DNA of 64,000 nt from Phycisphaerae bacterium. Its GTDB lineage: Bacteria; Planctomycetota; Phycisphaerae; UBA1845. The position numbers and the translations under genes were made by a program. The DNA lies in contig JANQQK010000017.1 of NCBI GenBank assembly GCA_028289375.1, forward strand, positions 19,750 to 83,749, read 5' to 3'. Of this stretch, positions 34,501 through 43,835 are shown piece by piece. The stretch's first letter is position 1. Every line of letters starts with the position of its first letter. The notes below the pieces were generated by a model. It ran no database searches and had not been told where the DNA came from. It worked only from the letters and a program-made list of their open reading frames with translations.

Positions 34501-37363
34501 CAACGAGTCCGTCACGCTCGCCGCTCGACTTTCGATCCGCGCCGACGGCAAGACCGAATCTGCCGACGTCTTCGCTTTCCCGATGAATGTCGAAACACTC
34601 GGCACGGTAGACCTCAGCACCGAACTCATCGACGCCGAATCGAAACTGCAATCCGTCATTGTCGAAATGCAGAAGACGTCCCAACAGCAGATCGCACAGG
34701 AGTTGGCCACACGTCTGACCAAGGGCAGCGTCAAACCGAACGTCACCGCGACCCCCGCCGTCATCTCCGAACCGACCGACGAAATCGCCTTCCGCATCGA
34801 TCTCAAACACCGAAAGCCCCTGCAACTGACGGCCAAGTGGCAACCAGCGTCGCTGGCATATCAGCTCGCCGAAGGCTGGCGTGACGAAATCAGCCGCCTC
34901 TCCGGTCCACCGAGCGCCTCCGAGCGAGTCCGTGCCGCCCTGGTCCCCGCAATCGTCGGATTGATCGCCGTCGTCGCCCTTGGCGGTGGCGGCTATTACT
35001 ACTACATCAACCGCCCTGCTCCTCCGCCAACGCAAGACGGCGGCCCAATCGCCCGAACGATCGACCCGCAGGAGAGTCTCAATCGCGACTTTGCCAGCCT
35101 CATCGACGAGACGCGGAACACCGTCACGGCGATCGGCCTGATCGCAGACGCCGCAGACCGCATCGTTCCCGATCAGTCCACGCCCGCAAGCGCAGATCCA
35201 ATCATCGCGTACAGTGTCGCCGGACTTGAAAACCCCGAGGGCACAATCCGACTCGAACACGATACGCGCACGGACAAATGGGCGCTGCGAACGGACGACG
35301 TCGCCGCGCTTGCGGCCAAACTCAACGCACTCGAACGCATCATGACCGCGTCGATCGCCGATCAACTCGACGACATCGCGCGCACCGCCGTCACAGGCGA
35401 ACTCGCCTCATTCGTCACGCCATTGAACATCCGTGCGACCATGCAACCGGTCGACTGGACCCTCGGAAACGACAACGCCACCTGGTCCGCAGACGTCGCC
35501 GCCACGATCAACGTAGCCGACACACCAGCCGGCACCGACGCCTTCCAGGCCCCCTTCACGATTCGCGACGGTATCGCCGATCCTGGTGGCGCCAGCGCCA
35601 GTCTCATCGCGTCCACCGTCCGCACCATCGTCACCGACGAACTCATCGCGCGACAGCAGGACGCCCACCGCGCATGGATGGATCAGCTCGACGTGGCAGC
35701 CCTGCCACCCAACCCCTCGGTTACACCACCATCCGACGCACCATCACTGCGCACGCAGGTCGACGCCACGATCACCGTTGCACCGCTCCAACCCCGCACG
35801 TTCACCGCCCAGTGGGAGCCGGCCTCCCTCTCGTATCAGGGAAACACGCCCTGGCCCGTCGTCGTCGAACGAATCGGCCAAGCCACCCAACTGCTCGCGC
35901 TCGTCAACAACGAACTTCCCGCGGATCACTGGCTGTCCACCGGCTTGGGCGGTCGACGCATCGTTGAGACCGCCCCGCCAACCGGCACGATTCTCAACTG
36001 CATCACCGCCGCGCCCTGGGTTCCCGATCCTCAAACGCCCCCGCAAGTCCTAGACGAAGGCGATCAATTGGCCTTGCTCTTCGATCTCGCGAACGTGTAC
36101 AGAGCCAGTGCAGAAAACCCCGACATCACGAAACTCGCCAAACCCCAATATTGGCCACTGATCGAACGCTACTTCGAACTTGTCGCAGCCCCGACCCCGC
36201 TGACATCCCTGTCACCGGGTGAATTGTCCGGGATCACATCCAGCGGCGATGCAGGCCAGCGCGTCGCCAACGTCATCGCGCAGTTCCAACAACCCAACCG
36301 CATCGCCATTCCCGCCGCGCGTGTGATCGGCGAACCCGGGTTCCAGGCGCAACCGATCCCCAGACTTGACCTTCCCTCCGAACTGACGTGGATTCCATCG
36401 CCCAATGCATCAGGGGAAAACATCAACACCAACGTGATCCTCGCTGCCATTACAGAGGCCTCCCCGGTTGCAAGAGTCACCCGCTCCATCACGTTGAGTC
36501 CGACATCCGGCATTGACGCGACATGGACCAACCTGCCGCAACTCGCCAACACGCTGGAAGACGTCATGCCCCGCATCGATGCGCTCGACGAACGCATCAC
36601 ATCCATGGGAGATCGCAAACCACTCGAAGATGAGCTTAACAACACCCTCGGCCAATCCGACACTCTCGACTTGAGCGGCGACCAGGCCCAAGCCATGCAA
36701 TGGCTCAAGCGTATCTGGTCGGTCAAAGGTGCAACCCTCGACGTCAACGACTTCTCATCGCTGTCCAGAGGACTTCGCAGGCAACTCGTCAATCGCGGCA
36801 TGACCGTCGACCCGACCATCTTCGGCGAGTATTTCACCGGCGACACCACCACGTTCGCAATCGTCTGGTCAGCGGGATTGGAGCGAAACGTCCCCATCAA
36901 GGAAGGCCCCATCCTCCTTCGACTCATCGGGAACGGCGAACCGCGAGCAGACAATCAAGGCCTCTCACGCAACTCGATCGACATGGGACGCGCACTGGTC
37001 GGGCAACTGATCGATGCCGTGCAGAACGCTGTCGTCGCATTTGAATACCAGGAATCGGTATCGGCATTGCTTGGCGCCGATGATCGCCTGCTTCTCGTCG
37101 ATCTCGCCAACCTGCGCTTCACCGATGGCGAGAAGAAATCCGTGATCCGCTCGCTCGAAGCATCACGTGGAACGGGCAGATTGTCCAAGCGATGGAACAG
37201 CCTCGCCCAACTATCCCCGTCCGACGGTTTCCGATGGGAACATCGCCTCGTGACGTCCTTGGCGAGCGCGGGCACCGTCTGGCAACCCATCAACCCCAAC
37301 GCGCAGGACGACCCCAGACGATGGGCCTTGGAAGTCCTCGAAAACGCAAGAACAGGTCAGTAG
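31526..37363 (+). CDS. Giant membrane protein with degenerate kinase-like domain and Trp-Pro repeats
   Basis: Up to 1945 residues (an ATG at 31619 would shorten it by 31). Residues ~42-320 resemble a protein kinase: a possible beta-3 Lys in AFIKPKG, a catalytic-loop-like VHGGICPGVVMFDD (147 on), an intact DFG (167-169) and FEQSSDVIAAAFVLHLLAER as the helix after the activation segment. The HRD aspartate and the following Asn are replaced (HGG...V), and no Gly-rich loop is seen, so it is probably a pseudokinase. Helical repeats with a Trp-Pro motif follow (about 500-760), then a beta/alpha region, one membrane segment (~1138-1161), and ~780 residues beyond it. It faces the T6SS operon, which suggests a regulatory or scaffold role there, as Ser/Thr kinases have in other T6SSs. 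Confidence 0.8.
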   Translation: MIRVDAIDSASSRAANLGPRRNARNRNVRLNMENTKTPKSQRRAFIKPKGLGMREHTDIRKQLADAVEFQKVMACQSVNILAPLTELIEDDDSFYFEHIPASSINTTALFDPASDPTDTDTLLNASTCLLDALATAHNPPAGRPIVHGGICPGVVMFDDDNNPLLTDFGWAQAISKTISSQAYLNLAVGFDPERQAVVWRIRDTDDARHDDRLCGFLDPQKYGNRQITTFEQSSDVIAAAFVLHLLAERRHPYFPDHPHAHRLVATSEFLGMFAYDNRRRDDLANDVDPRTRAWCDTIAQCLERFPRNRPSATEARDALVASGITITEPVARLAAMIDAIANADAHLVWPLADTVARHDHADESVITAAEERRQSAEPDYLLRRAADLLETEDWSRARTPIEAILNTDDAPPDTRAAAEARNIELANSFELSAAIAQFKKDIQKFDDRDPVAIVGFLDGLLAELDTLADKQPAAAHVVDQLRELHEDVAFTLESMAEFAEQLQQEKDADARTALDWLASITDAVNANEFSNAESLLADQPEIRHWPDNAIEQRDTLRRQVDEFRTAERQQAAIDTDHAAAQQWFENLTSAAPAEDWPAAAAITREKPTLTYWPETLQPQIDELEQTIAEQVRRIDEHEHAREWSARVVAAVDAEDWTAAVDIFAQRPVLEYWPEDVIEQEEAFKPVIAENQEAIELDRRITVEHHRQANEWLDKAENLCEQKQWEPLRELLNHPPKIDRWPDGVKDRASELETTCQIELTDHLLRQLGERTRAVTLLAERFVRECARESFAKYVDPSLIAVSIENELFTSTIEGADGHANMIVKLEPAESELVEVMSANFDFALNVDSPHVFDESNRLRQAIRSALGSALLKLQQHRPINAEQRLRQGLFPDARVQFATPEQTEKSQAQMILVASESAPLTLDVALVWHPGELRWVFADRTRVQRRLCDIVADSVLQPVRDQLLDIAPTFKAYDDILRIDAAPPATFNDWQFNESVTLAARLSIRADGKTESADVFAFPMNVETLGTVDLSTELIDAESKLQSVIVEMQKTSQQQIAQELATRLTKGSVKPNVTATPAVISEPTDEIAFRIDLKHRKPLQLTAKWQPASLAYQLAEGWRDEISRLSGPPSASERVRAALVPAIVGLIAVVALGGGGYYYYINRPAPPPTQDGGPIARTIDPQESLNRDFASLIDETRNTVTAIGLIADAADRIVPDQSTPASADPIIAYSVAGLENPEGTIRLEHDTRTDKWALRTDDVAALAAKLNALERIMTASIADQLDDIARTAVTGELASFVTPLNIRATMQPVDWTLGNDNATWSADVAATINVADTPAGTDAFQAPFTIRDGIADPGGASASLIASTVRTIVTDELIARQQDAHRAWMDQLDVAALPPNPSVTPPSDAPSLRTQVDATITVAPLQPRTFTAQWEPASLSYQGNTPWPVVVERIGQATQLLALVNNELPADHWLSTGLGGRRIVETAPPTGTILNCITAAPWVPDPQTPPQVLDEGDQLALLFDLANVYRASAENPDITKLAKPQYWPLIERYFELVAAPTPLTSLSPGELSGITSSGDAGQRVANVIAQFQQPNRIAIPAARVIGEPGFQAQPIPRLDLPSELTWIPSPNASGENINTNVILAAITEASPVARVTRSITLSPTSGIDATWTNLPQLANTLEDVMPRIDALDERITSMGDRKPLEDELNNTLGQSDTLDLSGDQAQAMQWLKRIWSVKGATLDVNDFSSLSRGLRRQLVNRGMTVDPTIFGEYFTGDTTTFAIVWSAGLERNVPIKEGPILLRLIGNGEPRADNQGLSRNSIDMGRALVGQLIDAVQNAVVAFEYQESVSALLGADDRLLLVDLANLRFTDGEKKSVIRSLEASRGTGRLSKRWNSLAQLSPSDGFRWEHRLVTSLASAGTVWQPINPNAQDDPRRWALEVLENARTGQ

Positions 37364-37379
37364 AAATCGGACTCAGAAG

Positions 37380-37820
37380 CTACCGCGAACCCGGACCGTG
37401 CATGTAATCCTGCAGGTAGTCGATCGTCTCCTGCTGCACGCGGTTCTGAAGGGCCATGATGTCACCGATCGAGATCATGCCGATCAGTTTGCCCTCCTCG
37501 ACGATGGGCAGGTGGCGGATGCGTTTCTCGGTCATCACGCTCGAGACTTCTTCAATCGCCGATGACGACTTGCCGCACGCCACCGGCGTCGTCATGACGT
37601 CCTTGATATGCGTCGCCGCAGGATCCTTGTGCTGAGCCACCACCCGATTCAGCACATCCCGCTCCGTGAACATGCCGACGACCGCCTCATCACGCACGAC
37701 AACCAACGAACCGATGTGCCGGTCACTCATGATCCGAGCCGCGTCCATCACCGTCGCATCCCCCGTGATGGTGGCCACAGGTTCAGTGCGCTTTTGCAGA
37801 ATCTCTTTCACTATGTGCAT
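37380..37820 (-). CDS. CBS-domain pair protein
   Basis: About 146 residues, made of two CBS motifs: TVMDAARIMSDRHIGSLVVV with GMFTERDVLNRVV, and EEVSSVMTEKRIRHLPIVEE with IGMISIGDIMA. The start at 37820 (MHIVKEILQKR) is preferred over a longer frame because it begins right at the first CBS strand. CBS pairs bind adenosine nucleotides such as AMP, ATP or S-adenosylmethionine and act as energy sensors; stand-alone pairs like this are common and their partners vary. It ends 16 bases from the convergent kinase-like gene. Nothing in the sequence ties it to a particular partner. Confidence 0.93.
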   Translation of the reverse strand: MHIVKEILQKRTEPVATITGDATVMDAARIMSDRHIGSLVVVRDEAVVGMFTERDVLNRVVAQHKDPAATHIKDVMTTPVACGKSSSAIEEVSSVMTEKRIRHLPIVEEGKLIGMISIGDIMALQNRVQQETIDYLQDYMHGPGSR

Positions 37821-37927
37821 GTTCAGCCAACTCCAACACGAAAGACATGCAGGACCACGTCGCAGCGGACCGTTCATGCATCATCTTATCACACAGCGGC
37901 AGGATGCAAGGAAATTTCCAACCGCGT

Positions 37928-38965
37928 CTAATGCACACCCTGATCAGCCAGCCAACGCTCCGCATCCAGCGCAGCCTTGCATCCCATACCCGCAGCCGTC
38001 ACCGCCTGACGATACTCCGCATCCGCCAGGTCCCCCGCAGCAAATACCCCCTCCACATTCGTCAACGAACGCGGGGGATTCTGCAGAACGACATACTTCT
38101 TGTCATCAAGTTCGATCTGCCCCTCCAGGAACTGCGTCGCAGGCGTGTGGCCGATCGCGGCAAAGAAACCGCGACATTCCAGCGTGCTGACTTCATCGCT
38201 CTTGACGTTCCGCAGCTTCACACCCGTCACAGATTCATCGCCCAGGATGTCCTCAACCACGGAGTTCCACACAACTTCGATCTTGTCGTTCTCCAGAACA
38301 CGATCAGCCATGATCTTCGACGCACGAAACTCATCACGTCGTAGAATCATGTACACCTTGCTGCCAAACTTCGACAGGTAGCTCGCCTCCTCGCAGGCCG
38401 AATCACCACCGCCAACCACCACCAGCGGCTGATCGCGAAAAATCGGCAACGCCCCGTCACACACCGCACACGCACTCACCCCGCCACCGCTCTGCGCCAG
38501 ACGCTTCTCATTCTCCAATCCCAGCCAGTTGGCCGTCGCCCCCGTCGCGAGAATGACCGAGTGCGCCAGGATCAGCTCATCCTTGTCGCTCCAGATCTTG
38601 AACGGTCGTTCGGAAAAATCGACCTTCGACGCATCCTGATAAACATACAGATGGCCGCCATGCTCATCCGGTTCCGGATTCTGACCGTTGTCGGTCATGA
38701 CGCGCGTGCCGAAACGCAACGCCTGCTTCTCAAACAACGCCATCATCGCCTTGCCATCAACACCCTCCGGAAAACCCGGATAGTTCTCGACATCCGTCGT
38801 CATCATCAACTGACCGCCCGGCATGATCGTCGACGGAATGGTCTTCGGCCGCCCCGCGAACACCAACGGATTCAGATTCGCACGCGCCGCGTAAATCGCC
38901 GCCGTCCACCCAGCCGGCCCCGAACCGATGATCACCACATTCTCGATATGTCCGTTGTCACCCAT
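37928..38965 (-). CDS. trxB: Thioredoxin-disulfide reductase
   Basis: A 345-residue FAD/NADPH flavoprotein. The FAD-binding GSGPAGWTAAIYAARANL is at the start, the redox-active CAVCDG pair (CxxC) lies in the NADPH domain after SACA, the NADPH-binding VVGGGDSACEEASYLSKFG follows, and GVFAAGDLAD closes the second FAD contact. It passes electrons from NADPH to thioredoxin, whose gene (trxA-like) is in this window at 45529. A clear ortholog with normal length, though about 20 residues longer than E. coli TrxB because of an insertion with EPDEHGGHLYVYQDASKVD that precedes FSERPFKIW. Confidence 0.96.
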   Translation of the reverse strand: MGDNGHIENVVIIGSGPAGWTAAIYAARANLNPLVFAGRPKTIPSTIMPGGQLMMTTDVENYPGFPEGVDGKAMMALFEKQALRFGTRVMTDNGQNPEPDEHGGHLYVYQDASKVDFSERPFKIWSDKDELILAHSVILATGATANWLGLENEKRLAQSGGGVSACAVCDGALPIFRDQPLVVVGGGDSACEEASYLSKFGSKVYMILRRDEFRASKIMADRVLENDKIEVVWNSVVEDILGDESVTGVKLRNVKSDEVSTLECRGFFAAIGHTPATQFLEGQIELDDKKYVVLQNPPRSLTNVEGVFAAGDLADAEYRQAVTAAGMGCKAALDAERWLADQGVH

Positions 38966-39049
38966 GGATGCAAAACTCCGCTTCTATCGCACCGTCTCTG
39001 TCAATGGCTGGATGATAGTCCGCTGAGCATGTCAGGCAAGTTGGGCGCG

Positions 39050-41464
39050 TCAGGGCACAAACGCACCTGTAAGGACCACGCCGCGACCCGTGATCACATC
39101 GCCATCGCGTACCGCGACGACCCGCGGCATCAGACCATTTCGCCCCACGCCGCACACGTCGTCATGTTCACAAATCACTCCGTCCCCGTCGCGATCCGTG
39201 CCCGCCACCAGCATGTAACGACCGGGCGGAACCATGGCAAACGTATAGTCGCCCCCACCACGCAGATCGATCTCAACACGCGCGATCTCCGACCCATCCC
39301 CGATCGAGCGCAGCTGGATGATCACGGTTTCAGCCAGCGGTGCTGGGTCGCCGACGTTCAGCACGACATCAACGTGCTCACCATCAGCATTTGCCGTTTC
39401 AACGTCCACGGTTGCTCGGTAGACCCCATCAGCCAGACCGCGCACATCCGCCGTCAACGCGATCCGGCCAATCGTCGTATCAGCCGCCCCGCCCGTCGTC
39501 GCGACCGTCAACCAATCCGCGTCGACCGACACCTGATCGACCCGGACAACGCCCTCGCCATCATTGCCGATGGCGACCTCACCACGCGCATTCTCGTCAG
39601 TCAACAGCACAACGGTTTCAGACACGGACACCAACGGATGACCGGACGCACACTCCGCCGCCGCACGCCGCACCGCCACCGACGCATCCACGATCCCTGT
39701 GCCGAACAAATCATCCTCCCCGAAGTCCCCGATATCCCGCGCCGAATCAAGCAGAACCGACCGCACCTGCGAAGGCGTCAATTCCGGACACTCACCGAGC
39801 ACCAACGCCGCCACGCCAGAGACATGCGCCGCCGCAAAACTCGTCCCCTCAACACGCCCGTACCCCAACGCCAACGTCCCCGACTCCTCACGACCGGTCG
39901 CAAACGTGCTCACGATGCCGTCGTTCTCGCCGTCAGCGTCCAGATCCGAATCGACGTCACCCCCAGGTGCAACCAGATCAACCCAGGGCCCGAAGTTCGT
40001 GTAATCCGTGATATTCTCGCTCCCGTCGATCGCCCCAACGGCGATGACATCCGCGAATGCACTCGGAAAGTTTGGAATGCTGCTCGCGTTGTTCCCAACC
40101 GAACCGACCACGACCACGCCCGCAGCCGTCGCATCCTCGATCGCCATCCGCAGACACACCGGTTCCGGCTGATCCGGTCGCCGCGCGATGCTCAGGTTAA
40201 TCACATCCGCCCGCCGCTCCGGCAACACCCCCGACGCATTCTCCAAACCCGCCGCGTAGCGGACCGCCTCGACCAGATCGAAATTGGCCGCCAACCCTGC
40301 CAACCCGAATGCTCGAACCGGCAGAATCCGCGTCCGCCACGTGATCCCCGACACACCGATCCCGTTGTTCGTGCTGGCCGCGATGATCCCCGAGATGTGC
40401 GTGCCGTGATACGTCCCGCCATCGCTGCTCGGTCGATCGCCCGGATCGGTTGCATCACCATCGCGACGATCCCCGTCCAAACTGCCCGCCACGTCGGAGA
40501 CAAAATCATACCCCGACAGCAACCGACCCATCAGGTCCGGATGGTCAAACCGAACGCCCGAATCGATGACCGCCACCACCACGTCGTCACACCCCACCGA
40601 AACGTCCCACGCCTCTTCCATCCGCATGGTCTGCAGATTCGGCTGCATGGAAAACATCGGATCATTAGGCCTGACCGCAAGTTCAAACGCATCGTTTGCC
40701 TCGACCGCCATCACACCCGCACATTGGTTGACACACGAATATCGACCCTCATGATCGACCACCACATGCAGCAACCCAGACGGCGAACGATCAACGATCG
40801 ACGCTCCGCAATCCGTGACACACGCAACGGCTGAATCAAGTCGCGAGCTGTCAACCATCACCAGCCAGTCTGTTCCTTCCGGCACCGACGCCCTCGAAAC
40901 GGCAGACGTCGCAATGGATTCCGCGTTGACAGCACCGATTTCCTCATCAAGCGCCGTGATTGTCACCGCATATGCCACCGACCGGTCGGAATACACGAGC
41001 ACCCGAGCCTCGCCGGAAAGCGTCAGATTCGCATCGAATTCGCGACCCGCCGCCACCGCCAGTGACTCAAGCGGACCCGGGACCGTACCTCGAACCTCCA
41101 GCTCCAACGCCGTGTAATTCTCACCCGGATGAACCGCACCACCGGTGATCCGAACCGGCAATGTCCCTTCCACACTCAGATAGAACGCATCCTCCATGTC
41201 GTACCCAATCTGCCCGACGATCGTGACCTGGACCCCAGCCGCCAATGACATCACCGCCCCATTCAGCGACGCCACATCCGTCACCACTCGCTCCTCCGGC
41301 GCATCCACCGCCACCACCCGGCCGCCGATCTCCCCCGGTCTCGGGCCGCACCCGGACACTGCACATCCAATGGCGACCATCAGCCCGCACACCCACATTT
41401 TGGCCCGACAAACCCAAGCCAGTGAACAAGTTACGCCAATTTGACCGATAAACAGGCCAGTCAT
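39050..41464 (-). CDS. Subtilisin-like (S8) serine peptidase lipoprotein
   Basis: About 804 residues from the ATG at 41464; a shorter start at 41398 (MWVCGLMVAIGCAVSGC) also gives a lipoprotein signal. The lipobox VSGC precedes the acylated Cys. After a propeptide-like region comes the S8 domain with an intact triad: Asp in VVVAVIDSGVRFDHPDL, His in YHGTHISGIIA, Ser in VEGTSFAAAHVSG, plus the oxyanion Asn in GSVGNNAS. A C-terminal beta domain follows, containing an Ig/BACON-like region and a closing segment DGDGVICEHDDVCGVG that may bind calcium. It acts outside the cytoplasm on unknown proteins. It is divergent from the zinc-peptidase-like lipoprotein gene, so the pair may share regulation. 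Confidence 0.93.
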   Translation of the reverse strand: MTGLFIGQIGVTCSLAWVCRAKMWVCGLMVAIGCAVSGCGPRPGEIGGRVVAVDAPEERVVTDVASLNGAVMSLAAGVQVTIVGQIGYDMEDAFYLSVEGTLPVRITGGAVHPGENYTALELEVRGTVPGPLESLAVAAGREFDANLTLSGEARVLVYSDRSVAYAVTITALDEEIGAVNAESIATSAVSRASVPEGTDWLVMVDSSRLDSAVACVTDCGASIVDRSPSGLLHVVVDHEGRYSCVNQCAGVMAVEANDAFELAVRPNDPMFSMQPNLQTMRMEEAWDVSVGCDDVVVAVIDSGVRFDHPDLMGRLLSGYDFVSDVAGSLDGDRRDGDATDPGDRPSSDGGTYHGTHISGIIAASTNNGIGVSGITWRTRILPVRAFGLAGLAANFDLVEAVRYAAGLENASGVLPERRADVINLSIARRPDQPEPVCLRMAIEDATAAGVVVVGSVGNNASSIPNFPSAFADVIAVGAIDGSENITDYTNFGPWVDLVAPGGDVDSDLDADGENDGIVSTFATGREESGTLALGYGRVEGTSFAAAHVSGVAALVLGECPELTPSQVRSVLLDSARDIGDFGEDDLFGTGIVDASVAVRRAAAECASGHPLVSVSETVVLLTDENARGEVAIGNDGEGVVRVDQVSVDADWLTVATTGGAADTTIGRIALTADVRGLADGVYRATVDVETANADGEHVDVVLNVGDPAPLAETVIIQLRSIGDGSEIARVEIDLRGGGDYTFAMVPPGRYMLVAGTDRDGDGVICEHDDVCGVGRNGLMPRVVAVRDGDVITGRGVVLTGAFVP

Positions 41465-41513
41465 AGACTCACGGCAACATCCAACGGAAGACCCGATGCG
41501 AAGTGAAACCAAC

Positions 41514-42554
41514 ATGCCAAACCATCCGCTGCGTTGCACCCTCATGCTCCTCCTGCTCACGTCAGCAGCATTGGTTGGCTGCGAGTCGACGCCCAACCCC
41601 GTCTTCACCTTCGCCCCCGCCGAACAGGACATCCTCGTGGCCGACTGGACCTTCGACGGCGTGAGCGGTGTCCACATCGTCACCGAGAACTTCGACATCT
41701 ACACAACCACCCTCGACCAGGGACTCGAAGACTACCTGCCCGGATTCCTCGAAGCCACGCTCGAATACTACAAGTCCATCATTCCCCCGCCGGACAACCC
41801 AGAGTATCCGGTTGAACGGCTGCAGACGTACCTCTTCGACAGCCGCAAGGATTGGGAAACCTTCAGTCGCCGCCGCCATCCAAGCGAGTTTGAACTGTTT
41901 CAGAAAATCAGCAACGGCGGATACTCGCAAGGCGCCGACAGCGTCTGTTACGACATCGGTCGTTCGGCCACACTCAGCCTGCTCGCCCACGAAGGCATGC
42001 ATCAATACCTCGCGACGCATTTCGACACCACGGTTCCGGCCTGGGTGAATGAAGGCTTGGCTTCCTATTGCGAATGCGTCGATTTCTCCAGGGACGAACC
42101 GCAATTCACGCCGGGGCGCAACACATTTCGTATCAACCACCTGCGTGGGGCGATCAAACAAGGCCCGACCTACACGCTCAATGAACTGCTCGCCACCAAC
42201 GCAGGTCGCGTGATCGACACCGACGACGGTCAGCGCACCACGAGCTACTACGCGCATGTCTGGGGTCTGGTCCTGTTCCTGCGGCATGGCGCCAATGGAA
42301 AATATGCATCTTCGTTTGAAGATCTTCTCGACGGCATCGTCAAGGGCGACCTGCGCATCCGGATGCAATCCGCCAAAGTCACCGCCGATACGCCCTCTGC
42401 CGTTTCCGACGGTGAAGCAGCCTTTCGTGCCTACATCACCACCGACCTCGCCAGCTTCGAGATCGAGTATCGCGATTTTCTCTACGATCTCTGCTACCCG
42501 CGCGATCCGGTCAGAATCGACATCGGCTGGCAGGATCGTCTGATGCTCGAATGA
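41514..42554 (+). CDS. Lipoprotein with HEXXH zinc-peptidase motif (DUF1570-like)
   Basis: About 346 residues. The start MPNHPLRCTLMLLLLTSAAL gives a lipoprotein signal with LVGC; an ATG at 41496 is six codons upstream. The motif LLAHEGMHQYLATHF is an HEXXH zinc site, and the following VPAWVNEGLASYCECVDF provides the third, gluzincin-type Glu ligand. This layout matches DUF1570/peptidase MA-like proteins, which are frequent in Planctomycetota. The catalytic Glu and both His are present, so a metallopeptidase activity is likely, but the substrate is unknown. It is divergent from the S8 peptidase gene with only ~50 bases between the starts. Confidence 0.85.
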   Translation: MPNHPLRCTLMLLLLTSAALVGCESTPNPVFTFAPAEQDILVADWTFDGVSGVHIVTENFDIYTTTLDQGLEDYLPGFLEATLEYYKSIIPPPDNPEYPVERLQTYLFDSRKDWETFSRRRHPSEFELFQKISNGGYSQGADSVCYDIGRSATLSLLAHEGMHQYLATHFDTTVPAWVNEGLASYCECVDFSRDEPQFTPGRNTFRINHLRGAIKQGPTYTLNELLATNAGRVIDTDDGQRTTSYYAHVWGLVLFLRHGANGKYASSFEDLLDGIVKGDLRIRMQSAKVTADTPSAVSDGEAAFRAYITTDLASFEIEYRDFLYDLCYPRDPVRIDIGWQDRLMLE

Positions 42555-42570
42555 TCGGCCACGCCAAGGG

Positions 42571-43626
42571 TTACGCCAAGAACATCGCATCGCCATAACT
42601 GAAGAATCGATATCGCTCGGCGACCGCATGCGCGTACGCACGACGGGTCAATTCCACGCCCGCAAAGGCCATCACCAAGGCAAGAAGCGTGCTCCGCGGA
42701 AGATGGAAGTTTGTAATCAGCGCGTCGACGATCTTGTAGTCATACGGCGGCGTGATGAATAAGTCGGTCATGCCGGTGGTATCGTGGCCGCCACCCCACG
42801 TTTCAAGAACGCGCACCGACGTCGTACCGACAGCCACCACCCTGCCGCCACGCGCACGCGTCGCCTCGATCTGGGCGATGGTGTCAGCCGGCATCTCGAA
42901 CCACTCCTGATGCATGTCGTGGTCGGCGAGATCATCGACCTTGATCGGCGCGAACGTACCGACACCGACATGCAGCGTGACAAACGCACGCATGACACCG
43001 TTCTGGTCCAAGGCGTCCAGCAGTGCCCGGGTGAAATGCAGGCCCGCCGTCGGGGCTGCGACGGCACCGGGTTTGTCCGCGTAGACGGTCTGGTAGCGTT
43101 CCCGATCTGCTGCGTCTGCGTCGGGGGCGACATCCTTGCGACGGATGTAGGGTGGCAGCGGCGTGAGACCGACACGGTTCAGCACGGTGGGCGTATCGTC
43201 ATCCGACAACAGCGTCGCGGTCCAGTGACCGTCGCCGGCGTATTTGGTCAGACGGACGCGGTCGTCACCGTTGTCGGCGAGCGAGAGCTCCTCGCCCACT
43301 TTCAACCGTCCCGAGCCGGTGAGCATGAGCTGCCATACGCCCGGCGTGGATTCGGCGATGAACAATCCCGACAGTCGCCCGCCGGTGGCACGGCGTACGT
43401 TGATTTTTGCAGGCACCACTTTGGTGTTGTTGAGAATCAGGAGATCGCCGCGACGCAGTTCATGCTCAATCGCCGGAAATCGTTCATCGCGAAACGCACC
43501 GGCCTGCCGGTCCACGATCAGCAAACGCGATTCGTCCCGCTTGGCCAGCGGCTGCTGTGCGATCAGATCCTCGGGCAGGTGGTAGTCGAGTTCCGTGATC
43601 GGGAATGCGTTTGTAGGGTTGGCCAC
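42571..43626 (-). CDS. queA: S-adenosylmethionine:tRNA ribosyltransferase-isomerase QueA
   Basis: A 351-residue enzyme of queuosine synthesis. It moves the ribosyl part of S-adenosylmethionine to 7-aminomethyl-7-deazaguanine in tRNA to give epoxyqueuosine. The family signatures are LDYHLPEDLIAQQPLAKRDE with SRLLIVDR, the GDLLILNNTKVVPAKI stretch, KPGAVAAPTAGLHFTRALLD and the C-terminal LITNFHLPRSTLLALVMAFA. A GTG at 43626 is taken as the start. The gene stands alone, about 16 bases from the convergent peptidase gene and divergent from the small-protein operon. Normal length (about 340-360) and no sign of decay. Confidence 0.97.
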   Translation of the reverse strand: MANPTNAFPITELDYHLPEDLIAQQPLAKRDESRLLIVDRQAGAFRDERFPAIEHELRRGDLLILNNTKVVPAKINVRRATGGRLSGLFIAESTPGVWQLMLTGSGRLKVGEELSLADNGDDRVRLTKYAGDGHWTATLLSDDDTPTVLNRVGLTPLPPYIRRKDVAPDADAADRERYQTVYADKPGAVAAPTAGLHFTRALLDALDQNGVMRAFVTLHVGVGTFAPIKVDDLADHDMHQEWFEMPADTIAQIEATRARGGRVVAVGTTSVRVLETWGGGHDTTGMTDLFITPPYDYKIVDALITNFHLPRSTLLALVMAFAGVELTRRAYAHAVAERYRFFSYGDAMFLA

Positions 43627-43835
43627 CTCTTCGGGTCCCTGATGATGTACTGCGGCAACGTGCGTGGTGTCAGATCAACAATGGTCCGATAGCCTCGCCG
43701 GACCAGCACCCATCCTATCCGCCCATAACCGTCCATCAATCAACGCCTTGCAGATCGCTTTGCTGGCACGTCCGATTGCGGCACGCGACGTGCAGTTTTC
43801 GGGCTTGGAGGATCCTGGGGGAAGGAAGCTGTGGA

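Noticed and set aside
38561..40834. A 757-codon plus-strand frame across trxB and the S8 peptidase gene
   Set aside because: Both genes on the minus strand have strong signatures, and the frame's product is an Arg/His-rich low-complexity chain typical of a shadow frame.
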